From Pelagibius litoralis (GTDB lineage: Bacteria > Pseudomonadota > Alphaproteobacteria > Kiloniellales > Kiloniellaceae): a stretch of DNA of 64,000 nt. The notes under the pieces were generated by a model. The model had not been told where the DNA came from. It was given only the letters and a program-made list of their open reading frames with translations, and ran no database searches. The DNA lies in assembly GCF_011683915.1 (NCBI RefSeq), contig NZ_JAAQPH010000004.1, forward strand, positions 62,001-126,000. Direction: 5' to 3'. Of the stretch, positions 54,500 to 62,659 are shown in pieces. Made by a program: the position numbers and the translations under genes. The first letter of the stretch is position 1; every line of letters starts with the position of its first letter.

Positions 54500-54943
54500 A
54501 TGTCTGAGTACTTTGTACAGCAATGGACGCGGGCCAACCCGCGTTGGTACGAACTGCTGCGCCTGGCCGCGGCGGCGGGGGAGGAGTCTGCGCTGACGAC
54601 CCAACCCCGCAGTGTGGCGGTCTGCGAAACCCTGGTGGCGCTGGTAAGGTGCCCGCACGGCCTCGGCGGTATTGCCGGCTATCTGCGCTTTGCGATTCGC
54701 GCGCCTCAGGCGGCGCGGGGCGTGCAGCCGGGGGACGCCGTGATCCTGGCCTTTGCCGTCGACCGCATTCACCGCGCCGCCGGTGTCGCCGCCCTCCTGC
54801 AGAACGAGGCCGCGTTCCTGGCACGGCGGATCGGCGGCCATCGGCTGCTGCCTTCGGTATCGGGCCTGCGGGTCCCGTCGCTGACGGGTGTGGGCGTGTG
54901 CTTCGAACTGCCGCTGGTCATTCAACCGCTTTCCTGGTCGTGA
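54500..54943 (+). CDS. Conserved-looking hypothetical protein
   Basis: This is a 147-residue protein starting MSEYFVQQWTRANPRWYELL. It is mostly helical, with an Ala/Gly-rich centre and a C-terminal beta-like end (GVCFELPLVIQPLSWS). No signal peptide or family motif is recognised. A GTGAGGTG stretch 9 bases before the ATG could serve as ribosome-binding site. Codon use is like that of neighbouring genes. It lies directly upstream of the paiB remnant. Confidence 0.6.
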   Translation: MSEYFVQQWTRANPRWYELLRLAAAAGEESALTTQPRSVAVCETLVALVRCPHGLGGIAGYLRFAIRAPQAARGVQPGDAVILAFAVDRIHRAAGVAALLQNEAAFLARRIGGHRLLPSVSGLRVPSLTGVGVCFELPLVIQPLSWS

Positions 54944-54957
54944 GGGGGGTCGAAGGG

Positions 54958-55348
54958 CGTGGGAAGGTCTGGGTCGGCAGTGGTCCTACAGGGCCGCTGT
55001 CGACCGGCCCTTTCCGCAGGCCCGGCGACCGCTTAGCGTGGCACTCCGCTCGCGGTCCAGGAGGATGGGCAGTCCGAGCCCTGGTCGACGGCGGGCTTGG
55101 ATGCCGCCTTCATGCAGGCCATGATGCGCGGGCTGGTGGCGTTTGAAATGCCGCTGACCCGGCTGGAAGCCAAGGCCAAGCTGAGCCAGAACAAGAAACC
55201 GGAGCAGCTGGCCGCCGCGACCGCCGTGCTGGAGGCGGCGGCGGAACCTCTCACGCGGGCGACCGGCGCTTGGATGCGGGCGGCCCTGAATACTCTTGCG
55301 AAGGCGGAAGACACCGATCTTGAACGAGCCGAAGCTGACAAGACCTGA
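54958..55348 (+). pseudogene. Decayed paiB-like gene (FMN-binding regulator), C-terminal remnant
   Basis: The open part (55037-55348) encodes SEPWSTAGLDAAFMQAMMRG, followed by LVAFEMPLTRLEAKAKLSQN. This is the C-terminal hallmark of PaiB-type FMN-binding proteins (usually PWxxxDA, then GIVGFEIPxxRLExKxKLSQN). An in-frame TAG at 55034-55036 blocks extension. Further upstream, in another frame, QWSYRAAV resembles the PTWNYxAVH motif of the same family. The N-terminal half is absent. A truncated, frameshifted pseudogene is the best reading. Confidence 0.7.
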
Positions 55349-56408
55349 AGGCTCGCAGCGCAGGCTGTCGCGCAGCTCGCGCTTCTGGTTGCTGGCGACC
55401 GGCTTTTTGATCGTCCTGGCGCTGACCGGGGTGTTCTTTCCCGGCGAGACGCCGGATGCCGAAAGAGGACTGCTGGCCAAGACCTTTGATCTCCAGGGGC
55501 ACCGCGGCGCCCGCGGTCTGATGCCGGAGAACAGCCTGCCGGCTTTCGAGAAGGCGCTGGCCTTGGGGGTGACGACCCTGGAGCTCGACACGGTAATGAC
55601 CGCCGACGCTGTGGTGGTGGTGCATCACGACCGCCGCCTGATGCCGGAGCGCACCCGCGATGCCCAAGGCAACTGGCTGAGCGCGGACTCTACCGCCGCG
55701 CTGATCGACCTCGGCCATGCCGAACTGGAAGCCTATGACATCGGCCGCGCCAAACCCGGTGGCCGGCTGGCGGAACGTTATCCTGCACAGGCCGGTCTCG
55801 ACGGCGTGGCGATCCCGACGCTGGCGGCGGTACTGGCGCGGGCGGAAGCGCTCAGCGGCGGGCAGGTCCGCTACAACATCGAAACCAAGATCTCGCCCCT
55901 GTCGCCGGAGGACTCAGCCGAGCCGGAGGTTTTTGTATCGGCTTTGGTGGCGGCGATCCGCGCCGCGGATGTGGCCGGGCGCGCCGCCGTGCAGTCCTTC
56001 GACTGGCGCACGCTGCTCCTGGTCCAGGAACAGGCGCCGGAGATCGAAACCGTCTACCTGACGGCGGAGCAGTCCTGGCTCGACAATCTGGGCCGAGGCG
56101 AGAGTGCTCCCTCGCCCTGGATCGGCGGCCTCGCCGTCAACTGGGCCGAGGTGACTCCGCCGGCGGTGGTGAAGGCGGCCGGCGGCGCGGTCTGGTCGCC
56201 CTATTACCGCGACCTGAAGGAACAGGACCTGAGGGAAGCCCAGGCGCTGGGCCTTCGGGTCGTGGTCTGGACCGTGAACGACCCAGGCGACATGGCCACG
56301 CTGATCGACCTGGGCGTCGACGGCATCATCACCGATTATCCGGACCGGGCGCGCGACGTCATGCGCCAGAAGGGCCTGCCCCTGCCGCGGGCGTATCCCG
56401 GCAGCTAG
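55320..56408 (+). CDS. Glycerophosphodiester phosphodiesterase
   Basis: A protein of about 362 residues with an N-terminal membrane anchor or signal (FWLLATGFLIVLALTGVFF) and a GDPD TIM-barrel. Catalytic motifs are GHRGARGLMPENSLPAF (His and Arg), ELDTVMTAD (metal-binding Glu and Asp) and VHHDRRL (second His). The C-terminus has WTVNDPGDMATLIDLGVDGIITDYP. It hydrolyses glycerophosphodiesters to glycerol-3-phosphate, probably in the periplasm. The start is uncertain: TTG 55320 has GGAAG upstream, and TTG 55296 is in frame. It overlaps the paiB remnant. Confidence 0.92.
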   Translation: MNEPKLTRPEGSQRRLSRSSRFWLLATGFLIVLALTGVFFPGETPDAERGLLAKTFDLQGHRGARGLMPENSLPAFEKALALGVTTLELDTVMTADAVVVVHHDRRLMPERTRDAQGNWLSADSTAALIDLGHAELEAYDIGRAKPGGRLAERYPAQAGLDGVAIPTLAAVLARAEALSGGQVRYNIETKISPLSPEDSAEPEVFVSALVAAIRAADVAGRAAVQSFDWRTLLLVQEQAPEIETVYLTAEQSWLDNLGRGESAPSPWIGGLAVNWAEVTPPAVVKAAGGAVWSPYYRDLKEQDLREAQALGLRVVVWTVNDPGDMATLIDLGVDGIITDYPDRARDVMRQKGLPLPRAYPGS

Positions 56409-56611
56409 CCGAGCGAGATGTCGCCGGCGATCTCCTGGTTCAGGTCCAGGCCGTCGATGGTGAGCACCACCTTGGCCTTCAGGGTTTCCGACCCGTTCAG
56501 CTTGCCGGCATCGATGGCGGCGCGCACGGCGGTCTCGATCTCACGCTGCGAGGTGACGCCGACTTTCTTCAGGAACTTGCGCAGTTCCATGTTGAAGGTT
56601 TCTTCGTTCAT
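56405..56611 (-). CDS. DUF6494 family small protein
   Basis: A 68-residue protein beginning MNEETFNMELRKFLKKVGVTSQREIE and ending in a DGLDLNQEI-type segment, matching the short alphaproteobacterial DUF6494 family. It looks like an N-terminal helical unit followed by beta strands. Function unknown. It overlaps the stop of the convergent phosphodiesterase gene by 4 bp. GGAG precedes the ATG at 56611. Confidence 0.85.
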   Translation of the reverse strand: MNEETFNMELRKFLKKVGVTSQREIETAVRAAIDAGKLNGSETLKAKVVLTIDGLDLNQEIAGDISLG

Positions 56612-56827
56612 GACCGGGAACTCCTGACTCTGTTGTGGGTGGGCTGCTGCCTTGCGCTCTAGATAACCGTCCCGGGGGCCTGCGCCAAGGCTTCTGCGTC
56701 TGAAGCCCTCCTATATCCTGGCTTGCTTTGCCAAGACCGCTGCTTATGTGGATACTGGAAGGCATAAAAACAGGAAGATCGCCGCAACAAAATGCGAAGG
56801 CGACGCCGAAGATAGAGGGAGACACAG

Positions 56828-57622
56828 ATGCTCTTGACCGAAACTCAACGCGCGGATTTCGACCGCGAAGGGTATCTCTTCCTGCCGGAGGTTTTTTCTC
56901 CGGCGGAGGCCGCGCTGTTGCGGCGCGAGGCGGCGAGGGTCTTCTCTCTGGAGCGTGAGGAGGTCTGGCGCGAGGACTCCGGCGCGCCGCGCACCGCCTT
57001 TGCGGCGCAGACCTACAGCGAGCCTTTTCGCCGCCTGGGCCTGCATCCGCGCCTGGTGGAACCGGTGATGCAGTTGCTGGACGGGCCGGTCTATCTGCAC
57101 CAGTACAAGGTGAACGCCAAGGCGGCCTTCGACGGCGATGTCTGGCAGTGGCACCAGGACTACGGCACCTGGGCGCGCGACGACGCGATGCCGGAAGCAC
57201 GGGCGATGAACATCGCGGTCTTCGTCGATGACGTGACGCCGGTGAGCGGCCCGCTGATGTTCATCCCGCGCAGTCACAAGGACGGGGTGCTGGAAGCCGG
57301 CCACGACCTGGAGACGACGTCTTATCCGCTCTGGACCCTGGATCGGGAAACCGTCACCCGCCTTGCGGAACAAGGCGGCATCGTCGCGCCGACCGGCCCC
57401 GCCGGATCGCTGCTGATGTTCCACTGCAACCTGGTCCACGCCAGCCCGCCCAATATCAGCCCCTGGGGGCGGACCATCGTCTATCTCTCACTCTGTCACG
57501 TCGACAATCACATCCGTCAGTTCAAGCGGCCGGAATGGGTGGCGCACCGCGACTTCGCGCCCATCGCGCCGCTGGCCGACGACTGCCTGGCCGAACTGGC
57601 CGCCCAACAAGCAGCGGAGTAA
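56828..57622 (+). CDS. Phytanoyl-CoA dioxygenase (PhyH) family oxygenase, EctD-like
   Basis: This 264-residue Fe(II)/2-oxoglutarate-dependent oxygenase has the HxD iron ligands in WHQDYGTW and the distal His in HCNLVHASPPN. An Arg for 2-oxoglutarate follows in GRTIVYLSLC. The stretch HQYKVNAKAAFDGD is close to the ectoine hydroxylase/PhyH core, as is the GPLMFIPRSHK loop. No ectoine genes are nearby, so the substrate is unlikely to be ectoine. The SAF-domain oxidoreductase gene follows 7 bp downstream, forming a two-gene unit. Confidence 0.88.
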   Translation: MLLTETQRADFDREGYLFLPEVFSPAEAALLRREAARVFSLEREEVWREDSGAPRTAFAAQTYSEPFRRLGLHPRLVEPVMQLLDGPVYLHQYKVNAKAAFDGDVWQWHQDYGTWARDDAMPEARAMNIAVFVDDVTPVSGPLMFIPRSHKDGVLEAGHDLETTSYPLWTLDRETVTRLAEQGGIVAPTGPAGSLLMFHCNLVHASPPNISPWGRTIVYLSLCHVDNHIRQFKRPEWVAHRDFAPIAPLADDCLAELAAQQAAE

Positions 57623-57629
57623 CGACGCG

Positions 57630-58991
57630 ATGAACCTTCATGCTCTGCTTGGCCGCCGTGCGGCGGAAGGAAAGCCCGTTCGCATCGGGCTGATCGGCGC
57701 CGGCAAGTTCGGCACCATGTTCCTGGCGCAGGCCGCGCTGACGCCGGGTTTCCATGTCGTGGCCATCGCCGACCTGGCGCCGGAAAAAGCGCGCAGCTCT
57801 CTCGCCAATGCCGGTTGGCCGGAGGAACGTTTCACGGCGCCTGATATGGACACCGCGATGGCGCTGGGGCGCACCTGGATCACAGAGGATGCCGAAGCGC
57901 TGCTGCGCAGCGACGTCATCGAGGTGATGATCGACGCCACCGGTCATCCCGCCGCCGGCATCCGCCACGCCCGCCTGGCGCGCGAGAACGGCAAGCACAT
58001 GGTGATGGTGAACGTCGAGGCCGACGCCCTGGCCGGGCCGCTGCTGGCCGCAGAGGCGGCAAAGGCCGGTCTGGTCTACAGCCTGGCTTACGGCGACCAG
58101 CCGGCCCTGATCTGCGAGATGGTCGACTGGGCGCGGACCTGCGGCTTTCCGGTGGTGGCGGCGGGCAAGGGCACCAAGTACCTGCCGTCCTATCACAAGC
58201 TGACCCCCGACGACGTGTGGCAGCATTACGGCATCACCGCCGAGGCGGCGGCCGAGGGCGGCATGAACCCGCAGATGTTCAACTCCTTCATGGACGGCAC
58301 CAAGTCGGCGATCGAGATGGCGGCGGTGGCCAATGCGACGGGGCTTTCGCCGGCACCGGGCGGCCTGGAATTTCCGCCCGTCGATGCTGAAAGCCTGGCG
58401 AGCGTTCTTCGGCCGGCAAGCGAGGGCGGCTGTCTCCACCATAAGGGCCAGGTGGAGGTGATCTCCTCCCTGGCGCGTGACGGCAGCACCATCGAGCGCG
58501 ACCTGCGCTGGGGCGTCTATGTCGTCTTTGAAGCACCGAGTGATTATGCCAGGCGTTGCTTCGGCGAGTACGGTCTGGCGACCGATCCCAGCGGACGCTA
58601 TGCGGCGATGTACAAGCCTTATCACCTGATCGGCCTGGAACTCGGCATCTCCGTTGCCTATGCCGGCCTCCTGGGGCAGGCGACTGGCGCCGCCTGCGGC
58701 TGGAGCGGCGATGTCGTTGCCACCGCCAAGCGCGATCTTCAGGCCGGCGAAACCCTGGACGGCGAAGGCGGCTATACGGTCTGGGGCAAACTGATGCCGG
58801 CGGCGGAAAGTCTGCGCGCCGCCTGCCTGCCGCTTGGTCTTGCCCAGGGTGTCAAGCTGGCCCGGCCGGTGGCCGAGGATGCGGCGCTTTCCTGGGACGA
58901 TGTCGCTATCGATTCAGCAGACGCCACTGTCGCCTGCCGCCGCGAGATGGAACAACACTTCGCGAGCCGGAAAGCCGCCGCGGCGGAATAG
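57630..58991 (+). CDS. NAD(P)-dependent oxidoreductase with SAF-like C-terminal domain
   Basis: This 453-residue protein has an N-terminal Rossmann fold (RIGLIGAGKFGTMFLAQA) of the homoserine-dehydrogenase-like type and an IDATGHPAAGIRHARLA segment. A catalytic/substrate domain has GKGTKYLPSYHKLTPDDVW. The C-terminal ~100 residues (AKRDLQAGETLDGEGGYTVWG) have the SAF pattern found in sugar-acid enzymes and FlgA. Homologues often lie in catabolic clusters for sugar acids or related polyols. Paired with a PhyH oxygenase, it might oxidise the hydroxylated product. That is inference. Confidence 0.85.
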   Translation: MNLHALLGRRAAEGKPVRIGLIGAGKFGTMFLAQAALTPGFHVVAIADLAPEKARSSLANAGWPEERFTAPDMDTAMALGRTWITEDAEALLRSDVIEVMIDATGHPAAGIRHARLARENGKHMVMVNVEADALAGPLLAAEAAKAGLVYSLAYGDQPALICEMVDWARTCGFPVVAAGKGTKYLPSYHKLTPDDVWQHYGITAEAAAEGGMNPQMFNSFMDGTKSAIEMAAVANATGLSPAPGGLEFPPVDAESLASVLRPASEGGCLHHKGQVEVISSLARDGSTIERDLRWGVYVVFEAPSDYARRCFGEYGLATDPSGRYAAMYKPYHLIGLELGISVAYAGLLGQATGAACGWSGDVVATAKRDLQAGETLDGEGGYTVWGKLMPAAESLRAACLPLGLAQGVKLARPVAEDAALSWDDVAIDSADATVACRREMEQHFASRKAAAAE

Positions 58992-59369
58992 AACGTTCTC
59001 GGTTTTTTCGGCGCTGGTTGAAACACAGATACCAAAGATAGGTCTAAATCCCTGCGCTTCGGGTTCTTCAAGCCTGCGTGACCTTCCCTTGCGAATCATT
59101 ACTCCCAACCCCAGATTAATACTTGAGAGCTCACCTCTCATTAGGTTCGGCAAAGATTGAGGACCTGTCGCGGTTTTCCCGGTTGAGGGACTGGGTTGGC
59201 TCCCCTTAAGAGCGTGAAAAGCCGCGAGATAAAAAGGGTTTAGCGACAGCTAAAAGGCGTAAGGCCTTTGTGTCGCAAAGGCCGCCCGGCTCAGCCGAAA
59301 GAGCCCGGGGCCTGTGGTAAAACCCACCGCCTTTCCACAACAGCAAAGTCATGATGGGTCCTTGGATCG
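58992..59369. other. Gene-free leader region with hairpins
   Basis: This part of the 58992-59468 gap contains a hairpin of 8-bp arms GGCCTTTG/CAAAGGCC with a 5-base loop (59263-59283), followed by CCCGGCTC...GAGCCCGGG (59285-59309). I recognise no riboswitch or known RNA. Confidence 0.4.
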
Positions 59370-59394
59370 GGAATATCCCGGTCGCTTCGACGTT
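59370..59394 (+). promoter_or_regulatory. Possible EcfG-type stress promoter
   Basis: GGAAT (59370-59374), a 16-bp spacer and CGTT (59391-59394) differ by one base from the alphaproteobacterial general-stress consensus GGAAC-N16/17-CGTT. It lies 75 bp before the ATG of the secreted protein gene. Confidence 0.4.
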
Positions 59395-59468
59395 AGTCTT
59401 ATATGAACGAAGAACAGAGTCGTTTCGACAGATAAGACAGTCGAAGAAATTTTAAGGAGGCGTAAGCC

Positions 59469-59831
59469 ATGAGCAAGATAACTTTATTTGAAAGGAGCCC
59501 GCGGAAGCGTTTGAACGCGTCGATCCTTGCGCTTGCGTTGGCTGCCCCCCTGATCGTTGCGGCGACAACCGCATTTTCCGGTTCTGCAGAGGCCCAGGGG
59601 CCGCAGTGCGCACCCCGCGAAGCGCTGTTGCAGAGCCTGTCGAAGAATTACAAGGAAGCGCCGGTCAACATGGGCGTGACCTCGACCGGTTCCCTGATCG
59701 AGATTCTGGCGAGCCCTGCTGGTTCCTGGACCATACTCGTGACCGTGCCCGGCGGCCCGACCTGCATGGTCTCCTCCGGCGATGGCTGGCGCAAGTCGCC
59801 GATCCAGATAGCGCAGGACCCGGCTGTCTGA
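59469..59831 (+). CDS. Small secreted protein of unknown function
   Basis: This 120-residue protein has an N-terminal signal peptide with cleavage near SAEA. The mature part has CAPREALLQSLSKNYKEAPV, GSLIEILASPAGSWTILVT and PGGPTCMVSSGDGWR, a short Cys-containing domain seen in many alphaproteobacterial hypotheticals. The two mature-part cysteines may form a disulfide. AAGGAGG lies 8 bases before the ATG, so expression may be strong. An EcfG-like promoter upstream suggests stress control. Confidence 0.8.
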   Translation: MSKITLFERSPRKRLNASILALALAAPLIVAATTAFSGSAEAQGPQCAPREALLQSLSKNYKEAPVNMGVTSTGSLIEILASPAGSWTILVTVPGGPTCMVSSGDGWRKSPIQIAQDPAV

Positions 59832-59869
59832 AAACAATCCGACAACGGCCTGGCAAGCCTCGCCCGATA

Positions 59870-60571
59870 TCAGGCCGCAGTGTCGTAGGCGGTAACGGAT
59901 CGGGCGAGGCCGTCGAATAGATCCAGCATGCAGTGGCGCCAGGCGCGGAGGGTCGTGTCTTCCGGCGCCAGGATGTCCTGATCGCAGATCGTCCGGGCCC
60001 ACTGAAATTCAGCGAAGGCCAGGTAGTCGCCGTAGGCCGGCCTTTCCCCGCAGATGAAGGATGACTCGCCGAGGCGCTGGCGCAGCGGTTCCAGTATCGG
60101 GTCGAGCGCTTCCAGATAGACCGCGCGCTTTGCCGCCACCCGTTCCAGGCTCTCGCCGTAGCGGGCTTCGCGGGTCTGGCGATAGTAGTGGCGGTCATCC
60201 GGATCGACGGCCGCCAGCATGTAGGGCGCCAGAATAGGGCTCAGCGCTTTTTGCAGGCCGTGATCGACCCAGTGGTTGACGAAGCGCGCCAGCGCCCGGC
60301 CGCCGGCCCCGTCGAACAGTGACGGGGCCTTCGGGTAAAAGTCTTCCAGGTAGCAGGCGATCTCCCAGGAATCGGTCACCACCCTGGCGCCGTCGACCAG
60401 CACCGGCACCTTGGCCTGGCCGCTGAAGGCGACGAGGTCGCTCTCGGTGAACCTGACCGTCCTGATTTCGGGGCTCAGCCCCTTGTGGGCCAGTGCCAGG
60501 CGTGCGCGCCAGCAGTAGGGGCTGGGGCGACGGTCGTCGGCGCAAAGGCGTTCATAAAGAACAAGAGGCAT
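59870..60571 (-). CDS. Glutathione S-transferase family protein
   Basis: This 233-residue protein has a thioredoxin-like N-terminal domain (MPLVLYERL, RPSPYCWRARLALAHKG, then KVPVLVDGARVVTDSWEIACYLED, with the cis-Pro and the glutathione-binding Ser). An all-helical C-terminal domain follows. The catalytic residue may be the Ser or Cys in SPYC. I chose ATG 60571. It probably conjugates or isomerises small electrophiles. It ends convergently with the secreted protein gene. Confidence 0.88.
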   Translation of the reverse strand: MPLVLYERLCADDRRPSPYCWRARLALAHKGLSPEIRTVRFTESDLVAFSGQAKVPVLVDGARVVTDSWEIACYLEDFYPKAPSLFDGAGGRALARFVNHWVDHGLQKALSPILAPYMLAAVDPDDRHYYRQTREARYGESLERVAAKRAVYLEALDPILEPLRQRLGESSFICGERPAYGDYLAFAEFQWARTICDQDILAPEDTTLRAWRHCMLDLFDGLARSVTAYDTAA

Positions 60572-60710
60572 CGGGGCTTCCGGTTGTTTGCGCGGTCGGT
60601 GCCCATGTTGACCGAGCCGGCAACCGCTGCCAAGGGCGATGGCTGCCGGGGTTTTGCGATTGTCGGCTGACAATGCAAGGGTTGTCGCCCGCGCCGGCAC
60701 GGCGCTAACC

Positions 60711-60838
60711 TAAAGTGTTTTCGACTGACGTCGAAGCGGTTCCAGCCCGCTCCCCCTCCCGGCCACCCATAGGATACTGGCGTTGGGTGGCCGGGAGGGG
60801 GAGCGGGCCGGTGTCGTAAAAACGTGAAAGAGTCCAGC
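60711..60838. repeat. Palindromic intergenic repeat, copy 3
   Basis: Same element as at 1068 and 41033. Arms are 60744-60769 and 60784-60809. The 14-base loop (60770-60783) is identical to that of copy 1. Within the arms an A-T pair of copy 1 (GCACC/GGTGC) is replaced by T-A (GCTCC/GGAGC), a compensatory change that keeps the hairpin. Confidence 0.9.
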
Positions 60839-60921
60839 ATCCCGCAGGCCCCGGCTGCCGCCGGGCCGCAATCCGCATTTCAAATTCCTGTCTTGTCCCG
60901 TTGAAAAAGGGCCGTCCGGTC

Positions 60922-61833
60922 ATGCAGAAGTCGCCCCTTTTCGACCCGGCGCTCTATGTCTTCACCGTTCTGGTGTGGGGCACCTCCTGGATTGCGATGA
61001 CGTTCCAGATCGGCGTGGTCGCGCAGGAGCTCTCCGTGGCCTATCGCTTCGCCGCCGCCGCCCTGATCGTTTTCGCCTGGGCTTTCGCGGCCAAGCAGGG
61101 GTTGCGCTTCGGGTTGCGCCGCCATCTGCTGCTGATGGCCATGGGCCTTTTCATGTTCTCGCTCAATTTCTATCTCTTCTATACGGCGGCGGCTTATCTC
61201 ACCTCGGGCCTGCTGGCGGTGATCTTTTCCATGACCGCGGTCATGAACATCGTCAACGGGCGCCTCTTCCTCGCCCGCCGCTCGACCCCGCGCATCATCA
61301 TGGGGGCGGTCCTGGGGGCGGTCGGCGTCGCCGCCCTGTTCTGGCCCGAAGTCAGCAGCTTGGATCTGGCCGACAAGGGCCTGACCGGTCTGCTGCTGTC
61401 GTTGGCCGGCACCTACTGTTTTTCCCTCGGCAACATCACCTCGGCCCGCGCCCAGTCCGAAGGCCTGCCGCTGCTCTCCTGCAATGCCTGGGGCATGGCC
61501 TACGGCGCGGTGATCATGTTCGCCCTGGCGCTGATCACCGGCGCGCCCTTCACCTTCGACCCGGGGCTTGGTTACGTCGTCTCGCTGTTTTACCTGGCGA
61601 TCTTCGGATCGGTCTTTGCCTTCGCGGCCTACCTGACCCTGCTGGGCCGCATCGGCGCCGACCGCGCCGCCTATGCCACGGTGCTCTTCCCGCTGGTCGC
61701 GCTGGCCATTTCGACGGTCGTCGAGGACTATGTCTGGACTGCACCGGCGCTGGCCGGCGTGGTTCTTGTCCTGATCGGCAATCTGCTGGTCCTGACGCGC
61801 CCGCGCGCCAAGCCGGCGCCGACCGTCGCCTAG
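60922..61833 (+). CDS. DMT-superfamily (EamA) transporter
   Basis: This 303-residue inner-membrane protein has about ten hydrophobic helices in two EamA halves (YVFTVLVWGTSWIAMTFQIG; then LLLSLAGTYCFSLGNITSAR). Such transporters export amino acids, sugars or other metabolites. ATG at 60922 begins MQKSPLFDPALYV; a TTG at 60901 is in frame but less likely. The SDR gene follows 35 bp downstream. Confidence 0.9.
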   Translation: MQKSPLFDPALYVFTVLVWGTSWIAMTFQIGVVAQELSVAYRFAAAALIVFAWAFAAKQGLRFGLRRHLLLMAMGLFMFSLNFYLFYTAAAYLTSGLLAVIFSMTAVMNIVNGRLFLARRSTPRIIMGAVLGAVGVAALFWPEVSSLDLADKGLTGLLLSLAGTYCFSLGNITSARAQSEGLPLLSCNAWGMAYGAVIMFALALITGAPFTFDPGLGYVVSLFYLAIFGSVFAFAAYLTLLGRIGADRAAYATVLFPLVALAISTVVEDYVWTAPALAGVVLVLIGNLLVLTRPRAKPAPTVA

Positions 61834-61868
61834 CAAAGCAGCAGTCAGTAAAAGAGGAGAACAGCAGG

Positions 61869-62615
61869 ATGTCGGGAACGCTTTTGGTGACCGGGGCAAG
61901 CCGTGGGATCGGCGCGGCGGTGGCCCGGCTCGGCGCGGCGCGCGGCTATGCGGTCTGTGTGAACTACAACGCCTCGGCCGATATCGCCGAGCAGTTGGTG
62001 CAGGATATCCGGGCGGCCGGGGGACAGGCCCTGGCGGTACAGGCCGACGTGGCGCGCGAAGACGCGGTCGAGCGGCTGTTCGAAACCGTCGATGCCGAAC
62101 TGCCGCCGCTGACCGGTCTGGTCAACAACGCCGGGCTGTCCGGGCTGGTGAACCGGATCGAGGATGCCCCGGCGGAGACCATCCGTCATGTGATGGACTT
62201 GAACGTGCTGGGCAGCATCTGGTGTGCGCGCGCCGCCGTCAGGCGCATGGCGCGGCGTCACGGCGGTGACGGTGGCGCCATCGTCAACATCTCCTCCGGT
62301 GCTGCGACCCTCGGCAGCCCGGGGGAATACGTCTGGTACGCCGCCTCCAAGGGCGCCATCGACAGCCTGACCGTCGGGCTCGCCCGGGAAAATGCGGGCG
62401 ACGGTATTCGCGTCAATGCCGTGGCACCGGGCTTCGTGAACACCGAAATCCACGCCGCCTCCGGCATGCCGGACCGGCTGGAGAAGATCGCCCCCACCAT
62501 GCCCATCGGCCGGGCGGCGGAACCGGAGGAGATCGCCGAGGCGGTGCTCTGGCTGCTCTCCGACGCCGCCTCCTACACCACCGGGGCGGTCCTGCGGGTG
62601 GCCGGCGGGCGCTGA
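61869..62615 (+). CDS. Short-chain dehydrogenase/reductase (SDR)
   Basis: This 248-residue classical SDR has the cofactor motif VTGASRGIG, the structural NNAG, the catalytic Ser in NISSGAA, and YAASK with Tyr and Lys. The C-terminal VNAVAPGFVNTEIH fits the family. A conserved Asp in LNVLG-type context is partly kept. It reduces or oxidises a carbonyl/hydroxyl group on an unknown substrate with NAD(P). ATG 61869 has AGCAGG just upstream. Confidence 0.94.
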   Translation: MSGTLLVTGASRGIGAAVARLGAARGYAVCVNYNASADIAEQLVQDIRAAGGQALAVQADVAREDAVERLFETVDAELPPLTGLVNNAGLSGLVNRIEDAPAETIRHVMDLNVLGSIWCARAAVRRMARRHGGDGGAIVNISSGAATLGSPGEYVWYAASKGAIDSLTVGLARENAGDGIRVNAVAPGFVNTEIHAASGMPDRLEKIAPTMPIGRAAEPEEIAEAVLWLLSDAASYTTGAVLRVAGGR

Positions 62616-62659
62616 AGGGCGCTTTTCTGCGCCCGCGCTTTAGCCTATGTATCGATCCG

